The notes: generated by a model from the letters alone, not told the origin. DNA of 32,714 nt from JANQRV01 sp964533785 (GCA_964533785.1 CAZHNG010000024.1:1-32714), one strand, 5' to 3'. Shown: positions 16,231 to 23,788, counted from the stretch's first letter. Program-made: numbers and translations.

Positions 16231-17169
16231 ATGAGGCTAATAGTAAATTTTTCCGTTTTATTAAGACTACCAAATTTGGTCATAGTCATTCTGACTGAAT
16301 GGTCATTGTATCGCTTCGTCTTGGTTCCCGCCTACCAGGAAGCTGGTTTAAACGCCAGTCTCACTCCGACACAAATGATTCTTTTGGCAGTGATAACCGC
16401 CATGATCACTGGCGGAGGTTACGTTATCAATGACATTGTTGATCATAAAATCGATCTGATCAATCGTCCAGACAAGGTAATCGTGAACCGCAAGATCTCT
16501 CTTCCTGTTGCTCATTTGCTGTATTTTTCCCTCAATCTTTTTGGATTAATCCTGGCTTTTTACCTGGCTTTAAAGACTGATAACCTGCACCTTATTTTCA
16601 TTTATCCAATTGCTTTGATCGGTTTGTATTATTATTCCACCGCAATGAAAAAGCTGGTTTTAGTGGATAACCTGCTCGTCAGCCTTTATTGTGCAGGGGT
16701 AGCGGGAATTGTCTGGATCGCGGAAAGGCGATCTATCCGCCTATTAGCCGAAGAGCACCCCGGCATTGCCCGGTATGTTTTCTTTATTTTTGGTGCGTAC
16801 ATGATTTTTGCTTTCCTAACAACCTTGATCCGGGAGATCATCAAAGATATGGAAGATCTGGAAGGGGATGATATTAATGGCTGCCTCAGTTTACCCATTG
16901 TTATAGGTATTCCGAAAACAAAGAATGTAGTGTATTTATTAAGTGGGTTATTATTATCAGCTTTAATCTATACCGTTTATCACCTCAAAAACGACCTCGC
17001 CTTTTTTCAATTGATGTTTATAGGATTAGCCTTGATCTTCCCTCTACTTTTTGAAGTCTATCAGCTCGTCAAAGCGCAAAATAAAAATGATTTTCACAAA
17101 CTTAGTCAATTAGCCAAAATCTCAATGCTGGCCGGAATTATTTTTATTGTCATCATTAGTCTGAAATAA
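16231..17169 (+). CDS. UbiA-family prenyltransferase, GGGP-synthase-like group
   Basis: A 312-residue membrane enzyme with about eight or nine hydrophobic helices. Both prenyl-diphosphate/magnesium motifs are present: NDIVDHKIDLINRP (from residue 67) and DMEDLEGDDINGC in the second half. UbiA enzymes transfer an isoprenoid chain to an acceptor. Bacteroidota members of this shape are commonly labelled geranylgeranylglycerol-phosphate geranylgeranyltransferase, but the acceptor has not been shown for this type of protein. It sits between the KdsC-like gene (10 nt) and maf (36 nt). Confidence 0.8.
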   Translation: MRLIVNFSVLLRLPNLVIVILTEWSLYRFVLVPAYQEAGLNASLTPTQMILLAVITAMITGGGYVINDIVDHKIDLINRPDKVIVNRKISLPVAHLLYFSLNLFGLILAFYLALKTDNLHLIFIYPIALIGLYYYSTAMKKLVLVDNLLVSLYCAGVAGIVWIAERRSIRLLAEEHPGIARYVFFIFGAYMIFAFLTTLIREIIKDMEDLEGDDINGCLSLPIVIGIPKTKNVVYLLSGLLLSALIYTVYHLKNDLAFFQLMFIGLALIFPLLFEVYQLVKAQNKNDFHKLSQLAKISMLAGIIFIVIISLK

Positions 17170-17205
17170 ATTTTAGGAATTTTTCATTTTTCAACCAACT
17201 CCTTC

Positions 17206-17781
17206 ATGAACATCTTCGAAAAAAAGATCATTCTAGCATCGAAATCTCCCCGTAGGAAGCAACTATTAGAACAGGCTGGTTTTAATTTCACTATTCATGC
17301 CCTGGATGTCGACGAAAGTTTTCCGGACGACATGCCCAAAGTTGAAGTGGCGCCTTATCTGGCGAGAAAAAAAGCACAAGCTGCCAAAGAAGAGGTTTTG
17401 ACAAAAGATTCCATCATTCTCGCAGCAGATAGCGTAGTGATCCTCAACAATAAGATTTACGAAAAACCCAGAGATTACGATGATGCCGTGTATATTCTTC
17501 GCCAATTATCGGGACAACTCCACCAGGTAATTACGGGAGTTTGCCTGCTGTCTGAAAAGCACGAAAAAACCTTTGCCGGAAAATCCGACGTACAGTTCCT
17601 CCCCTTATCGGACGAAGAGATCCATTATTACGTGACTCATTTTCAGCCATTTGATAAGGCGGGTGCCTACGCTATCCAGGAATGGATAGGCTTATGTAAA
17701 ATAGCCTATATTAAGGGTACTTATGCCAACATTATGGGATTACCGGTTGAAATGGTTTACGATGCGTTGAAAGAATTTTGA
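17206..17781 (+). CDS. maf: Maf nucleotide pyrophosphatase
   Basis: A 191-residue Maf/HAM1-related protein. The N-terminal LASKSPRRKQLLEQAGF (residues 9-25) is the family signature. AADSVVI with the catalytic aspartate, FDKAGAYAIQEW and the C-terminal NIMGLPVEMVYDAL are also present. Maf proteins hydrolyse nucleoside triphosphates, often modified or pyrimidine ones, to monophosphates, acting as house-cleaning enzymes. It is the last gene of the plus-strand run and ends 28 nt before a long hairpin. Confidence 0.93.
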   Translation: MNIFEKKIILASKSPRRKQLLEQAGFNFTIHALDVDESFPDDMPKVEVAPYLARKKAQAAKEEVLTKDSIILAADSVVILNNKIYEKPRDYDDAVYILRQLSGQLHQVITGVCLLSEKHEKTFAGKSDVQFLPLSDEEIHYYVTHFQPFDKAGAYAIQEWIGLCKIAYIKGTYANIMGLPVEMVYDALKEF

Positions 17782-17809
17782 GGAAAATAGATAATTTGGA
17801 GAAAGCGGT

Positions 17810-17849
17810 CCATAGCCGTCCACGTAGGGCCCTGCGTGGACGGCTATGG
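17810..17849. terminator. Perfect 15-bp hairpin between convergent maf and pdhB
   Basis: Arms 17810-17824 and 17835-17849 are perfectly complementary over 15 GC-rich bp. The 10-nt loop itself holds the palindrome AGGGCCCT. It fills most of the 82-nt gap between two convergent genes, so a two-way terminator or transcription-collision barrier is likely. Neither side has a strong T-run, so it is not a textbook intrinsic terminator and may be a dispersed palindrome. Confidence 0.6.
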
Positions 17850-17863
17850 TCTGCAGTCTTTAT

Positions 17864-18841
17864 TTAAAGGTACATCACCTCTTTTACGGCCTTAATAATC
17901 TTTTCTGCGTTTGGCAGATATGCATCTACTAATGTTGGCGCATAAGGTAAAGAAGTATCCGCGGAGTTAACACGAGTGACCGGCGCATCCAGATAATCGA
18001 AGGCATATTTTTGAACCTGGTAAGCTATTTCGGAAGAAACACCGGCAAAAGGCCAGGATTCGTCAACGACTACCATGCGGTTCGTCTTCTTTAGCGATTC
18101 AACTAAAGTAGTGTGATCCAAAGGCCGGATCGTTCTAAGGTCGATCACTTCCGCCGAGATCCCCTCTTTTGCCAATTCTTTTGCCGCCTCTTCTACCGGA
18201 ATGATCATTTTATTAAAGGTCACCAGGGTGACGTCAGTGCCTTCTTGTCGTATTCTTGCCTTACCGATTGGGATCAAATACTCCTCTTCCGGTACTTCGC
18301 CCTTATACCCATACATCATCTCCGATTCCATCATACAAATAGGATCTTCATCCCGGATAGCAGATTTCAGTAAGCCTTTGGCATCCGCAGGATCGATACA
18401 AGAGGTTACTTTCAATCCAGGACAATTAGCCATCCAGCTTTCAAAAGTTTGAGAGTGTTGCTGAGCTAGCTGCCCTGCGGATCCGGAGGGGCCACGAAAA
18501 ACGATAGGGCATTTAAATTGACTGGCCGATTGCGACAAAGTCTTAGCAGCATTATTTACGATCTGGTCAAAAGCAAGGATCGCGAAATTCCAGGTCATGA
18601 ACTCTACGATCGGCTTTAAACCATTCATTGCCGCTCCAACACCGATACCAGCAAAACCAAGTTCCGCGATTGGAGTGTCGATTACCCTTTCCGGCCCAAA
18701 TTCATCCAACATCCCTTTACTCACTTTATAGGCGCCGTTGTATTCAGCTACCTCTTCTCCCATTAAAAAAACATCTTTATCGCGACGCATTTCTTCGGTC
18801 ATCGCTTGTCTTAGTGCGTCTCTTAATGCTAATTCTGCCAT
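17864..18841 (-). CDS. pdhB: Pyruvate dehydrogenase E1 component, beta subunit
   Basis: The beta chain of the heterotetrameric alpha2beta2 2-oxo-acid dehydrogenase E1, which with thiamine diphosphate decarboxylates pyruvate and passes the acetyl group to E2 lipoyl groups. At 325 residues it has family length. FLMGEEVAEYNGAYKVSKG near the N-terminus, VIDTPIAELGFAGIGVGAA (E59) and FRGPSGSAGQLAQQHSQ are typical. Whether pyruvate or a branched-chain oxo acid is the substrate cannot be fixed with certainty, though the sequence looks most like PdhB. The alpha subunit is not in the window. It reads away from the small lipoprotein gene across 295 nt. Confidence 0.9.
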   Translation of the reverse strand: MAELALRDALRQAMTEEMRRDKDVFLMGEEVAEYNGAYKVSKGMLDEFGPERVIDTPIAELGFAGIGVGAAMNGLKPIVEFMTWNFAILAFDQIVNNAAKTLSQSASQFKCPIVFRGPSGSAGQLAQQHSQTFESWMANCPGLKVTSCIDPADAKGLLKSAIRDEDPICMMESEMMYGYKGEVPEEEYLIPIGKARIRQEGTDVTLVTFNKMIIPVEEAAKELAKEGISAEVIDLRTIRPLDHTTLVESLKKTNRMVVVDESWPFAGVSSEIAYQVQKYAFDYLDAPVTRVNSADTSLPYAPTLVDAYLPNAEKIIKAVKEVMYL

Positions 18842-18950
18842 TTATTTATCGTTATTACGGGTTTAACGGGTGAACGAGTCAGATGAGTTATAAGTTGTGG
18901 ATTGCGGGTGTGAGTTGTGATGTCATCTTATCGTTTTCCCAAAATTGGCT

Positions 18951-18958
18951 CAAAAATA
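18951..18958 (-). promoter_or_regulatory. Possible -7 box for pdhB
   Basis: On the minus strand TATTTTTG matches TAnnTTTG, about 110 nt before the pdhB start. The -33 position has only TTTA (18984-18981, 22-nt spacing), so the match is partial. Confidence 0.3.
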
Positions 18959-19022
18959 ACAGTTAAAGTGTTAAGCTCGGTAAATTTTTCTTGTAAAATT
19001 TAGGTCACTGCCACAAAGCTTG

Positions 19023-19030
19023 TAATTTTG
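19023..19030 (+). promoter_or_regulatory. Possible -7 box for the small lipoprotein/mnmD transcript
   Basis: TAATTTTG matches TAnnTTTG and lies 106 nt before the lipoprotein ATG at 19137. A -33 element at the right spacing is poor (TTTA at 18999-19002). The region is divergent with pdhB, so promoters for both directions are expected here. Confidence 0.4.
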
Positions 19031-19136
19031 CACCGAAATTAAAATATAGAAGCTTCATCTTACGTTTAACCCCGGTGAAGAATAACAAACGCTAATTAAT
19101 CAAATAGCAACTCATTTTTGAAAAAAGTGCTCTAAA

Positions 19137-19289
19137 ATGAAAATCAAGAATCTAAAAAAAAGTTTAATCCTGGTTTTGGCTGTCATTTCTTTCGCATCCT
19201 GTAATCGCGGCTATGGTTGCCCTACCAATTTCTCCATCGAAGATGTTCTCGTAAGTCTTATGAATATGACAGCCGGCATCCTCTTCTAA
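19137..19289 (+). CDS. Small lipoprotein, 50 residues
   Basis: A short frame with a clear lipoprotein signal: basic start MKIKNLKKS, hydrophobic LILVLAVISFA, lipobox ISFASC with the acylated cysteine at residue 22. The mature part is only 29 residues (NRGYGCPTNFSIEDV and a hydrophobic end GILF). A second cysteine at 28 within GYGCPTNF looks conserved-type. Short GYGCP-like lipoproteins occur in Bacteroidota without known function; this is from memory and not checked. It stands 49 nt before mnmD and 107 nt downstream of a TAnnTTTG box. Its size puts it below usual gene-length limits. Confidence 0.7.
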   Translation: MKIKNLKKSLILVLAVISFASCNRGYGCPTNFSIEDVLVSLMNMTAGILF

Positions 19290-19338
19290 ACCGGATTTTA
19301 AATATCTTTGTTGCTTCTTACAAATCAAACGGGCAACA

Positions 19339-20013
19339 ATGAACAGTGGAGATGTTATTTTTGAAACCCATGACGGGTCTCATTCTATCCTATCTGAAAA
19401 ATTCGGCGTAAGTTATCATTCCAAATTCGGAGCGATCCAAGAGACGCAGCATGTTTTCATTGAACATGGCTTAAATCTTTCTATCGTTGGAAAATCTGAA
19501 ATTTCAATCCTGGAGTTTGGTTTCGGTACTGGTCTAAATGCCTTCATGACTTTCTTAGCCGTAAAAGATTCGGGCATTTCTGTGTATTACGAAACGATTG
19601 AAGCTTATCCCGTCTCTCCCGAAAAAGCTGCAGCACTGAACTATCCTGCCTTGCTGAAAGCGGAAGAATGGAATACTTTGTTCATGGAGATGCACCGGTG
19701 CGACTGGAACACAATTGTGCCGTTATCAAAAGATTTCACGCTGAAAAAGCTAAGATCTCCTTTTCAAGAAGTAGACTATTCCAACCAATTTGACCTTGTT
19801 TATTTTGACGCTTTCGCACCCACTGCCCAGCCAGAATTATGGGAAAAGCCCGTTCTTGCAAAAGTATATTCAGCGCTGAAACCCGGTGGCATTATGGCTA
19901 CCTATTGCGCAAAAGGAGCGGTCAAGCGTACTTTGAAAGCTTTAGGGTTTGCAGTGAAGGCTTATCCGGGGCCTCCGGGGAAGAGGGAGATGACGGTGGC
20001 GATGAGGGAATGA
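19339..20013 (+). CDS. mnmD: tRNA 5-methylaminomethyl-2-thiouridine methyltransferase MnmD
   Basis: A 224-residue methyltransferase of the DUF752 group, equal to the N-terminal half of the two-domain MnmC. It uses S-adenosylmethionine to finish the wobble-uridine modification mnm5s2U34. The SAM loop LEFGFGTGLNAF is at residues 58-69. The family mark DLVYFDAFAPTAQPELW follows near 152, then TYCAKGAVKRTLKALGF and GPPGKREM. The oxidase half of MnmC is absent, as in other stand-alone MnmD proteins. Its TGA stop is the first three bases of heptamer array 3. Confidence 0.9.
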   Translation: MNSGDVIFETHDGSHSILSEKFGVSYHSKFGAIQETQHVFIEHGLNLSIVGKSEISILEFGFGTGLNAFMTFLAVKDSGISVYYETIEAYPVSPEKAAALNYPALLKAEEWNTLFMEMHRCDWNTIVPLSKDFTLKKLRSPFQEVDYSNQFDLVYFDAFAPTAQPELWEKPVLAKVYSALKPGGIMATYCAKGAVKRTLKALGFAVKAYPGPPGKREMTVAMRE

Positions 20014-20076
20014 GCAATGTGCAATGAACAATGAACAATGGGCAATGGGCAATGAACAATGGGCAATGAGCAATGA
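20011..20076 (+). repeat. Heptamer array 3, stop-docked
   Basis: Nine 7-nt units (TGAGCAA, TGTGCAA, TGAACAA, TGGGCAA) from 20011 to 20073, then a last TGA. The first unit is the mnmD stop codon. Same orientation as the gene it follows. The array lies between mnmD and the convergent four-helix-bundle gene. Confidence 0.95.
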
Positions 20077-20121
20077 AATTCGTTGTTTTATTCTAAAACA
20101 GTGCATCTTAGCTTACCATCA

Positions 20122-20481
20122 TTAATCACGATTCATCCTACCTGAAGATTTTAGTATCGAAAACAAGATTTTGCAGATTTCATCGCAATGTTCAAATAAT
20201 CTCATAAAAGTTTTTCGATCAATATAGCCTGTTTTGTACAAAAGTCTCAACCAAAATTGAGTTTCTTTTGCCTCTTTATATGCAATCGAAGTTTTGGCTG
20301 AAAAATCTGCTTTGGATATCGCTGCGTCTGCCTCATGCATGTTAGCTCCAATAGAAGTGCCACTTTTTAATATTTGTTTCGAAAGAATAAATTCCTTCTT
20401 TTCTTTATTTAGCATCTTGTAAAGCAAGACGATTTCAATTGCGAAAGCAAAAGACTTTTCCAATATTATATTTCCCTTCAA
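20122..20481 (-). CDS. Four-helix-bundle protein (S23 / 23S rRNA IVS-type family)
   Basis: About 119 residues, almost wholly helical: SFAFAIEIVLLYKML, then FILSKQILKSGTSIGANMHEADAAISKADF (the family core, about residues 33-62), KTSIAYKEAKETQFWLRLLY and the last helix. Proteins of this type were first found in intervening sequences of 23S rRNA genes and occur as free genes in many Bacteroidota. Their function is unknown. The first usable start is TTG 20481. In-frame codons upstream read I-K-N-A-L-K from ATA 20493, which resembles a usual N-terminus with ATA in place of ATG, so the true start is uncertain. Confidence 0.8.
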   Translation of the reverse strand: MKGNIILEKSFAFAIEIVLLYKMLNKEKKEFILSKQILKSGTSIGANMHEADAAISKADFSAKTSIAYKEAKETQFWLRLLYKTGYIDRKTFMRLFEHCDEICKILFSILKSSGRMNRD

Positions 20482-20633
20482 AGCGTTTTTTATCCTGTAA
20501 CATCAGAGGAATAAATATTTTGTCAAAATACTTTCCCAATTTTTCCCAACGTTTCCCATTCTGGAATAATGTAGTAACCATCTATTTAATTAAAAAAAGA
20601 AAAAGCAACCTTATTCACTGGAAAAAACTCTAT

Positions 20634-20737
20634 TCATTGCTCATCGTATTCATTGTTCATTGCATTCATTGCTCATTGTTCATTGTAATCATTGATCATT
20701 GATCATTGTAATCATTGCTCATTGCATTCATTGCTCA
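20634..20737 (-). repeat. Heptamer array 4, stop-docked, with 9-nt variants
   Basis: Read on the minus strand, TGAGCAA, TGAACAA and TGATCAA units alternate with 9-nt variants (TGAATGCAA, TGATTACAA, TGAATACGA). The first unit (20737-20731) encodes Asn-Glu-Gln at the end of the thioesterase and the TGA of the second unit (20730-20728) is its stop. Same orientation as that gene. It separates the thioesterase from the downstream four-helix-bundle gene. Confidence 0.9.
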
Positions 20738-21267
20738 TTGAAAAACAGCTTGATCTGCGTAGCCTCCTCCGGCTTTATTCTCCCGCTAAGGACCAGCCGT
20801 AATTCCCGGCGGCGTTCGGCCGCTTCGTATCTTTGTTGCTCTATTTCAGTAAGCGGTAATAGTGGCGGGACGGGAATGGGCTTACCATTTACATCATCCA
20901 GCGCTACAAAAGTGAAGTAGGCGTGGTTGCTTCGGTGATGATTATGGCCCTTCACATCGCAGGCAAAAACTTCAACGTATACTTCGACCGAGGTGCGGAA
21001 AGCTCGCGTAATGGTAGCTTCCAAAGTGACGACATCCCCATTTTTGATCGGATTGCGGAAAGATACATGATCAACGGAAGCCGTAACGACGTATGCTTCA
21101 CAATGCTTGCCCGCGCATATAGCACAAGCTACATCCATCCAGCGCATGAGGTTACCCCCCATCAGATTATCCATGGAGTTGGTATCGTTGGGTAGCACCA
21201 ATTCGGTCATGACCGTTCTGGATTCACTAACTTTTTTGGACTTTAATTGTGTTTGCCTTTCCTTCAT
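20728..21267 (-). CDS. Acyl-CoA thioesterase, YciA/BFIT-like hotdog protein
   Basis: A 179-residue hotdog protein. VLPNDTNSMDNLMGGNLMRWMDVACAI (residues 25-51) carries the N/D and G-G elements of the acyl-CoA hydrolase group. VTASVDHVSFRNPIKNGDVV is the second mark, and VYVEVFACD and YFTFVALDD follow. Members hydrolyse short to long acyl-CoA. The physiological substrate is not evident. It ends in FFNEQ, of which NEQ and the stop come from heptamer array 4. Behind it upstream lies a different heptamer array (21291-21327). Confidence 0.88.
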   Translation of the reverse strand: MKERQTQLKSKKVSESRTVMTELVLPNDTNSMDNLMGGNLMRWMDVACAICAGKHCEAYVVTASVDHVSFRNPIKNGDVVTLEATITRAFRTSVEVYVEVFACDVKGHNHHRSNHAYFTFVALDDVNGKPIPVPPLLPLTEIEQQRYEAAERRRELRLVLSGRIKPEEATQIKLFFNEQ

Positions 21268-21290
21268 AATTATATAGTCGGATTTCCTTT

Positions 21291-21327
21291 TCTAGCGTCT
21301 AGCGTCTAGCGTCTAGCGTCTAGCGTC
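21291..21327 (-). repeat. Heptamer array 5, unrelated unit (CTAGACG)
   Basis: Five perfect copies of the 7-nt unit TCTAGCG (plus-strand phase) with a 2-nt partial copy. On the minus strand each unit contains TAG. It begins about 6 nt behind the TAG stop of the uncharacterised gene and ends 23 nt before the thioesterase start codon. Perfect units suggest recent expansion and likely length variation between strains. Confidence 0.95.
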
Positions 21328-21333
21328 AAAATA

Positions 21334-21741
21334 CTATTTTATAATAATCCCCTTCTTTCCAACAATAGGGATAGTAGTCATATTCTCCGTCTCCACACTT
21401 CCGGGAACAAAAACGTACTTTCGATCATACATATAATCATCAAGCGTGAAGCTGACCCAATATTCGTTAGCAATAGTAAAAAGTTTGGGTTGGATAGGCT
21501 CGACCATTACAGCCGTATTACTTCCGATTTCTTCAAAGAAATGGCGTAAAATGGTCGTTTCCACCTTTTCGTCCTCGATAGTACCGTAACCTTTCGAATT
21601 GATCAATACATTATTGATCGGGTTAGGTTTTAAATTCAATAAAAAAACATCCCAAAGTTCCTCTTTCAAATTATCAGGATCCTTAGGCACAATAGCTATG
21701 CCTACGCCTTCTACCTTTATAATTGGAATGTCTTTCTTCAT
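21334..21741 (-). CDS. Uncharacterised protein coupled to lipB
   Basis: About 135 residues from ATG 21741, one base past the lipB stop (TGA-G-ATG). The frame opens further upstream at 21762 inside lipB, but the later start gives the better N-terminus (MKKDIPIIKVEGVGIAIVP). No signal peptide or membrane segment. The product is a compact alpha/beta-like protein with KGYGTIEDEKVETTILRHFFEEI in the middle and a beta-rich end. I do not recognise a domain. The tight coupling to lipB may mean a role near lipoate metabolism, but that is only context. Confidence 0.7.
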   Translation of the reverse strand: MKKDIPIIKVEGVGIAIVPKDPDNLKEELWDVFLLNLKPNPINNVLINSKGYGTIEDEKVETTILRHFFEEIGSNTAVMVEPIQPKLFTIANEYWVSFTLDDYMYDRKYVFVPGSVETENMTTIPIVGKKGIIIK

Positions 21742-21742
21742 C

Positions 21743-22513
21743 TCAAGCTTTTTGTTCATCATAGACTAAAGCGTATTCGTAATTAAATAATTTTGCGAAA
21801 TAATACTTTAATCGGTTTTTGACAGTTTGTAATTCTATTTTCCGGCCAAGCTCTTGTTGCATAGAAGTGACGATCTTGTCTTTATCCGCTATACCACAAG
21901 GTACAATATTATTAAAATGCGCTAAATTCGTATTCACATTAAGAGCAAAACCATGCATGGAAACCCACCGGCTCAAATGAACGCCGATAGCACAAATTTT
22001 CCGGTTTGGTTTTCCTTTTTCTCCTTGGATCCAAACCCCGGTAAACCCATCTATTCTTGTGGCAGCAATCCCAAATTCAGCCATCGTAAGAATGATAATT
22101 TCTTCAATTGTTTTTACATAACGGTGTACATCCGTAAAAAACCGGTCGAGATCAAAAATGGGATAGCCTACAATCTGCCCGGGACCATGATAAGTAATAT
22201 CTCCCCCACGGTTGATCTTAAAAAATTCGAACCCTGCTGCTGACAGCCCCTCTTTGTTCAACAATAAATGGTCAGCCGAACCACTTTTTCCAAGGGTATA
22301 AACAGGTTTATGTTCACAAAATAAAAGCCGGTGCGGGGGATTTTCCACAATTTGGTCATTATTAGGAAGGGATTGTTGGTTATTTTGCTGCTCTGACTTT
22401 CTTTTTTTTATCTTCGCATCTTTCAAAAAGTCGTGCAAAGATTGCTGATATTTCCACGCTTTCTCGTAACTAATACTACCCAAATCCTCAAAAATAACTT
22501 TTTCCATATACAT
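21743..22513 (-). CDS. lipB: Octanoyltransferase
   Basis: Transfers octanoyl from acyl-carrier protein to the lipoyl domains of 2-oxo-acid dehydrogenases and GcvH, the first step of lipoate synthesis. INRGGDITYHGPGQIVGYPI (residues 100-119) is the family signature. The catalytic cysteine is C206 in NIVPCGI and the partner lysine K172 in RKICAIGVHL. At 256 residues it is slightly long, because of a polar low-complexity insert at about 36-58 (KKRKSEQQNNQQ) between strand one and HRLLFCEHKPVYTLG. lipA is not in the window. ATG at 22507 is an alternative start. Confidence 0.94.
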   Translation of the reverse strand: MYMEKVIFEDLGSISYEKAWKYQQSLHDFLKDAKIKKRKSEQQNNQQSLPNNDQIVENPPHRLLFCEHKPVYTLGKSGSADHLLLNKEGLSAAGFEFFKINRGGDITYHGPGQIVGYPIFDLDRFFTDVHRYVKTIEEIIILTMAEFGIAATRIDGFTGVWIQGEKGKPNRKICAIGVHLSRWVSMHGFALNVNTNLAHFNNIVPCGIADKDKIVTSMQQELGRKIELQTVKNRLKYYFAKLFNYEYALVYDEQKA

Positions 22514-22642
22514 AACAAGATAAAAGTAAGCAATCTACGATGCCATTTTAAGTTCAACCTTCAGAGTCGCAAATATTTACAATAATCTGAAGATAGATCA
22601 TAGCATAAAAACTGTTACTCAAAAGATAAGAATGTGTAACTA

Positions 22643-23758
22643 ATGAATAACATTATGAAACCATTAATTGCTCAATTTGCTTTTCTGATTCTTCTTTTTA
22701 CTGCTTGTACCGATTCTTCTGCACCTGCGGGAAATGATAATAGCACTAAGGAGGATGCTGCTTTGGATACCCTCAGCTACGAACAGGAAGTTCATCTCAA
22801 GAACATTCGCCAACTCACTTTTGGTGGCGATAATGCAGAAGCTTATTTCAGCTTCAACAACGAATACCTGGTTTTTCAGGCTTCTAATCCCGCCTGGGGA
22901 GCCGAGTGTGATCAAATCTTTTATATGCCCATAACCGGCTATGAAGGAGAAAGACCCGCCCTTTTAAGCACAGGGCTCGGCCGGACAACCTGTTCCTTTT
23001 TTCTACCCGGAGATACAACCATCTTATATGCTTCTACACATTTAGACTCAGAAGAATGTCCGGAGTCACCAAGAACCATTAACGGTAATTACGTATGGCC
23101 TGTTTACGCTTCATTCGATATTTTTGTTGCTAATCTTGATGGGGAAATCATCCAACAACTAACCGATACGCCCGGTTACGATGCGGAGGCTACGCTATCT
23201 CCGGATGGGAAGAAAATCGTTTTTACTTCCACCCGCTCCGGTGATCTGGAGCTTTACACCATGGATATTGATGGCTCCAATGTGCAACAGATAACGGATG
23301 AACTAGGGTATGACGGCGGTGCTTTCTTTTCTCCGGACGGCCAAAAGATCGTGTTCAGAGCTTCCAGACCAAAAACTGAGGAAGAAATTGAAACTTACAA
23401 ATCCTTACTGGCCAAAAATGTGGTTCAACCATCCGACATGGAGGTCTTCGTTTGCAATGTGGACGGCTCCGATCTGCGTCAAGTTACGGATCTCGGAAAA
23501 GCGAACTGGGCCCCTTATTTTCATCCATCGGGACAAAAAATTCTCTTTGCGACCAATCACCACGTAGAAGGAGGCCGGACTTTCAATATTTTCGCTATTG
23601 ATCTGGATGGTAGCAACTTACAGCAAATTACCTTCGACAATGCTTTTGACGCTTTTCCGATGTTTTCTTACGACGGAAAAAAACTGGTATTTTCTTCTAA
23701 CCGGAATAATGGGGGTACGAGAAGTACCAATGTATTTATTGCAGACTGGGTGGAATAG
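22643..23758 (+). CDS. TolB-like beta-propeller lipoprotein
   Basis: A 371-residue lipoprotein. The signal ends in the lipobox LLFTAC (cysteine near residue 22), followed by a polar linker. The rest is a beta-propeller of WD40-like PD40 repeats, each with a form such as LSPDGKKIVFTSTRSGD, LYTMDIDGSNVQQIT, FSPDGQKIVFRASR, FHPSGQKILFATNH and FSYDGKKLVFSSNR. Such proteins sit on the outer or inner membrane face and act in protein contacts. No Tol-Pal gene is near, so this is not assigned as TolB. ATG 22655 is an alternative start. Two hairpins follow before the convergent gene. Confidence 0.82.
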   Translation: MNNIMKPLIAQFAFLILLFTACTDSSAPAGNDNSTKEDAALDTLSYEQEVHLKNIRQLTFGGDNAEAYFSFNNEYLVFQASNPAWGAECDQIFYMPITGYEGERPALLSTGLGRTTCSFFLPGDTTILYASTHLDSEECPESPRTINGNYVWPVYASFDIFVANLDGEIIQQLTDTPGYDAEATLSPDGKKIVFTSTRSGDLELYTMDIDGSNVQQITDELGYDGGAFFSPDGQKIVFRASRPKTEEEIETYKSLLAKNVVQPSDMEVFVCNVDGSDLRQVTDLGKANWAPYFHPSGQKILFATNHHVEGGRTFNIFAIDLDGSNLQQITFDNAFDAFPMFSYDGKKLVFSSNRNNGGTRSTNVFIADWVE

Positions 23759-23788
23759 CGGTATCCAAAAATGTAGTTTTGCGGGATG

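Noticed and set aside
20439..20920. Two plus-strand frames around array 4
   Set aside because: Antisense of array 4 and of the thioesterase and four-helix-bundle genes, with the period-7 peptide pattern.
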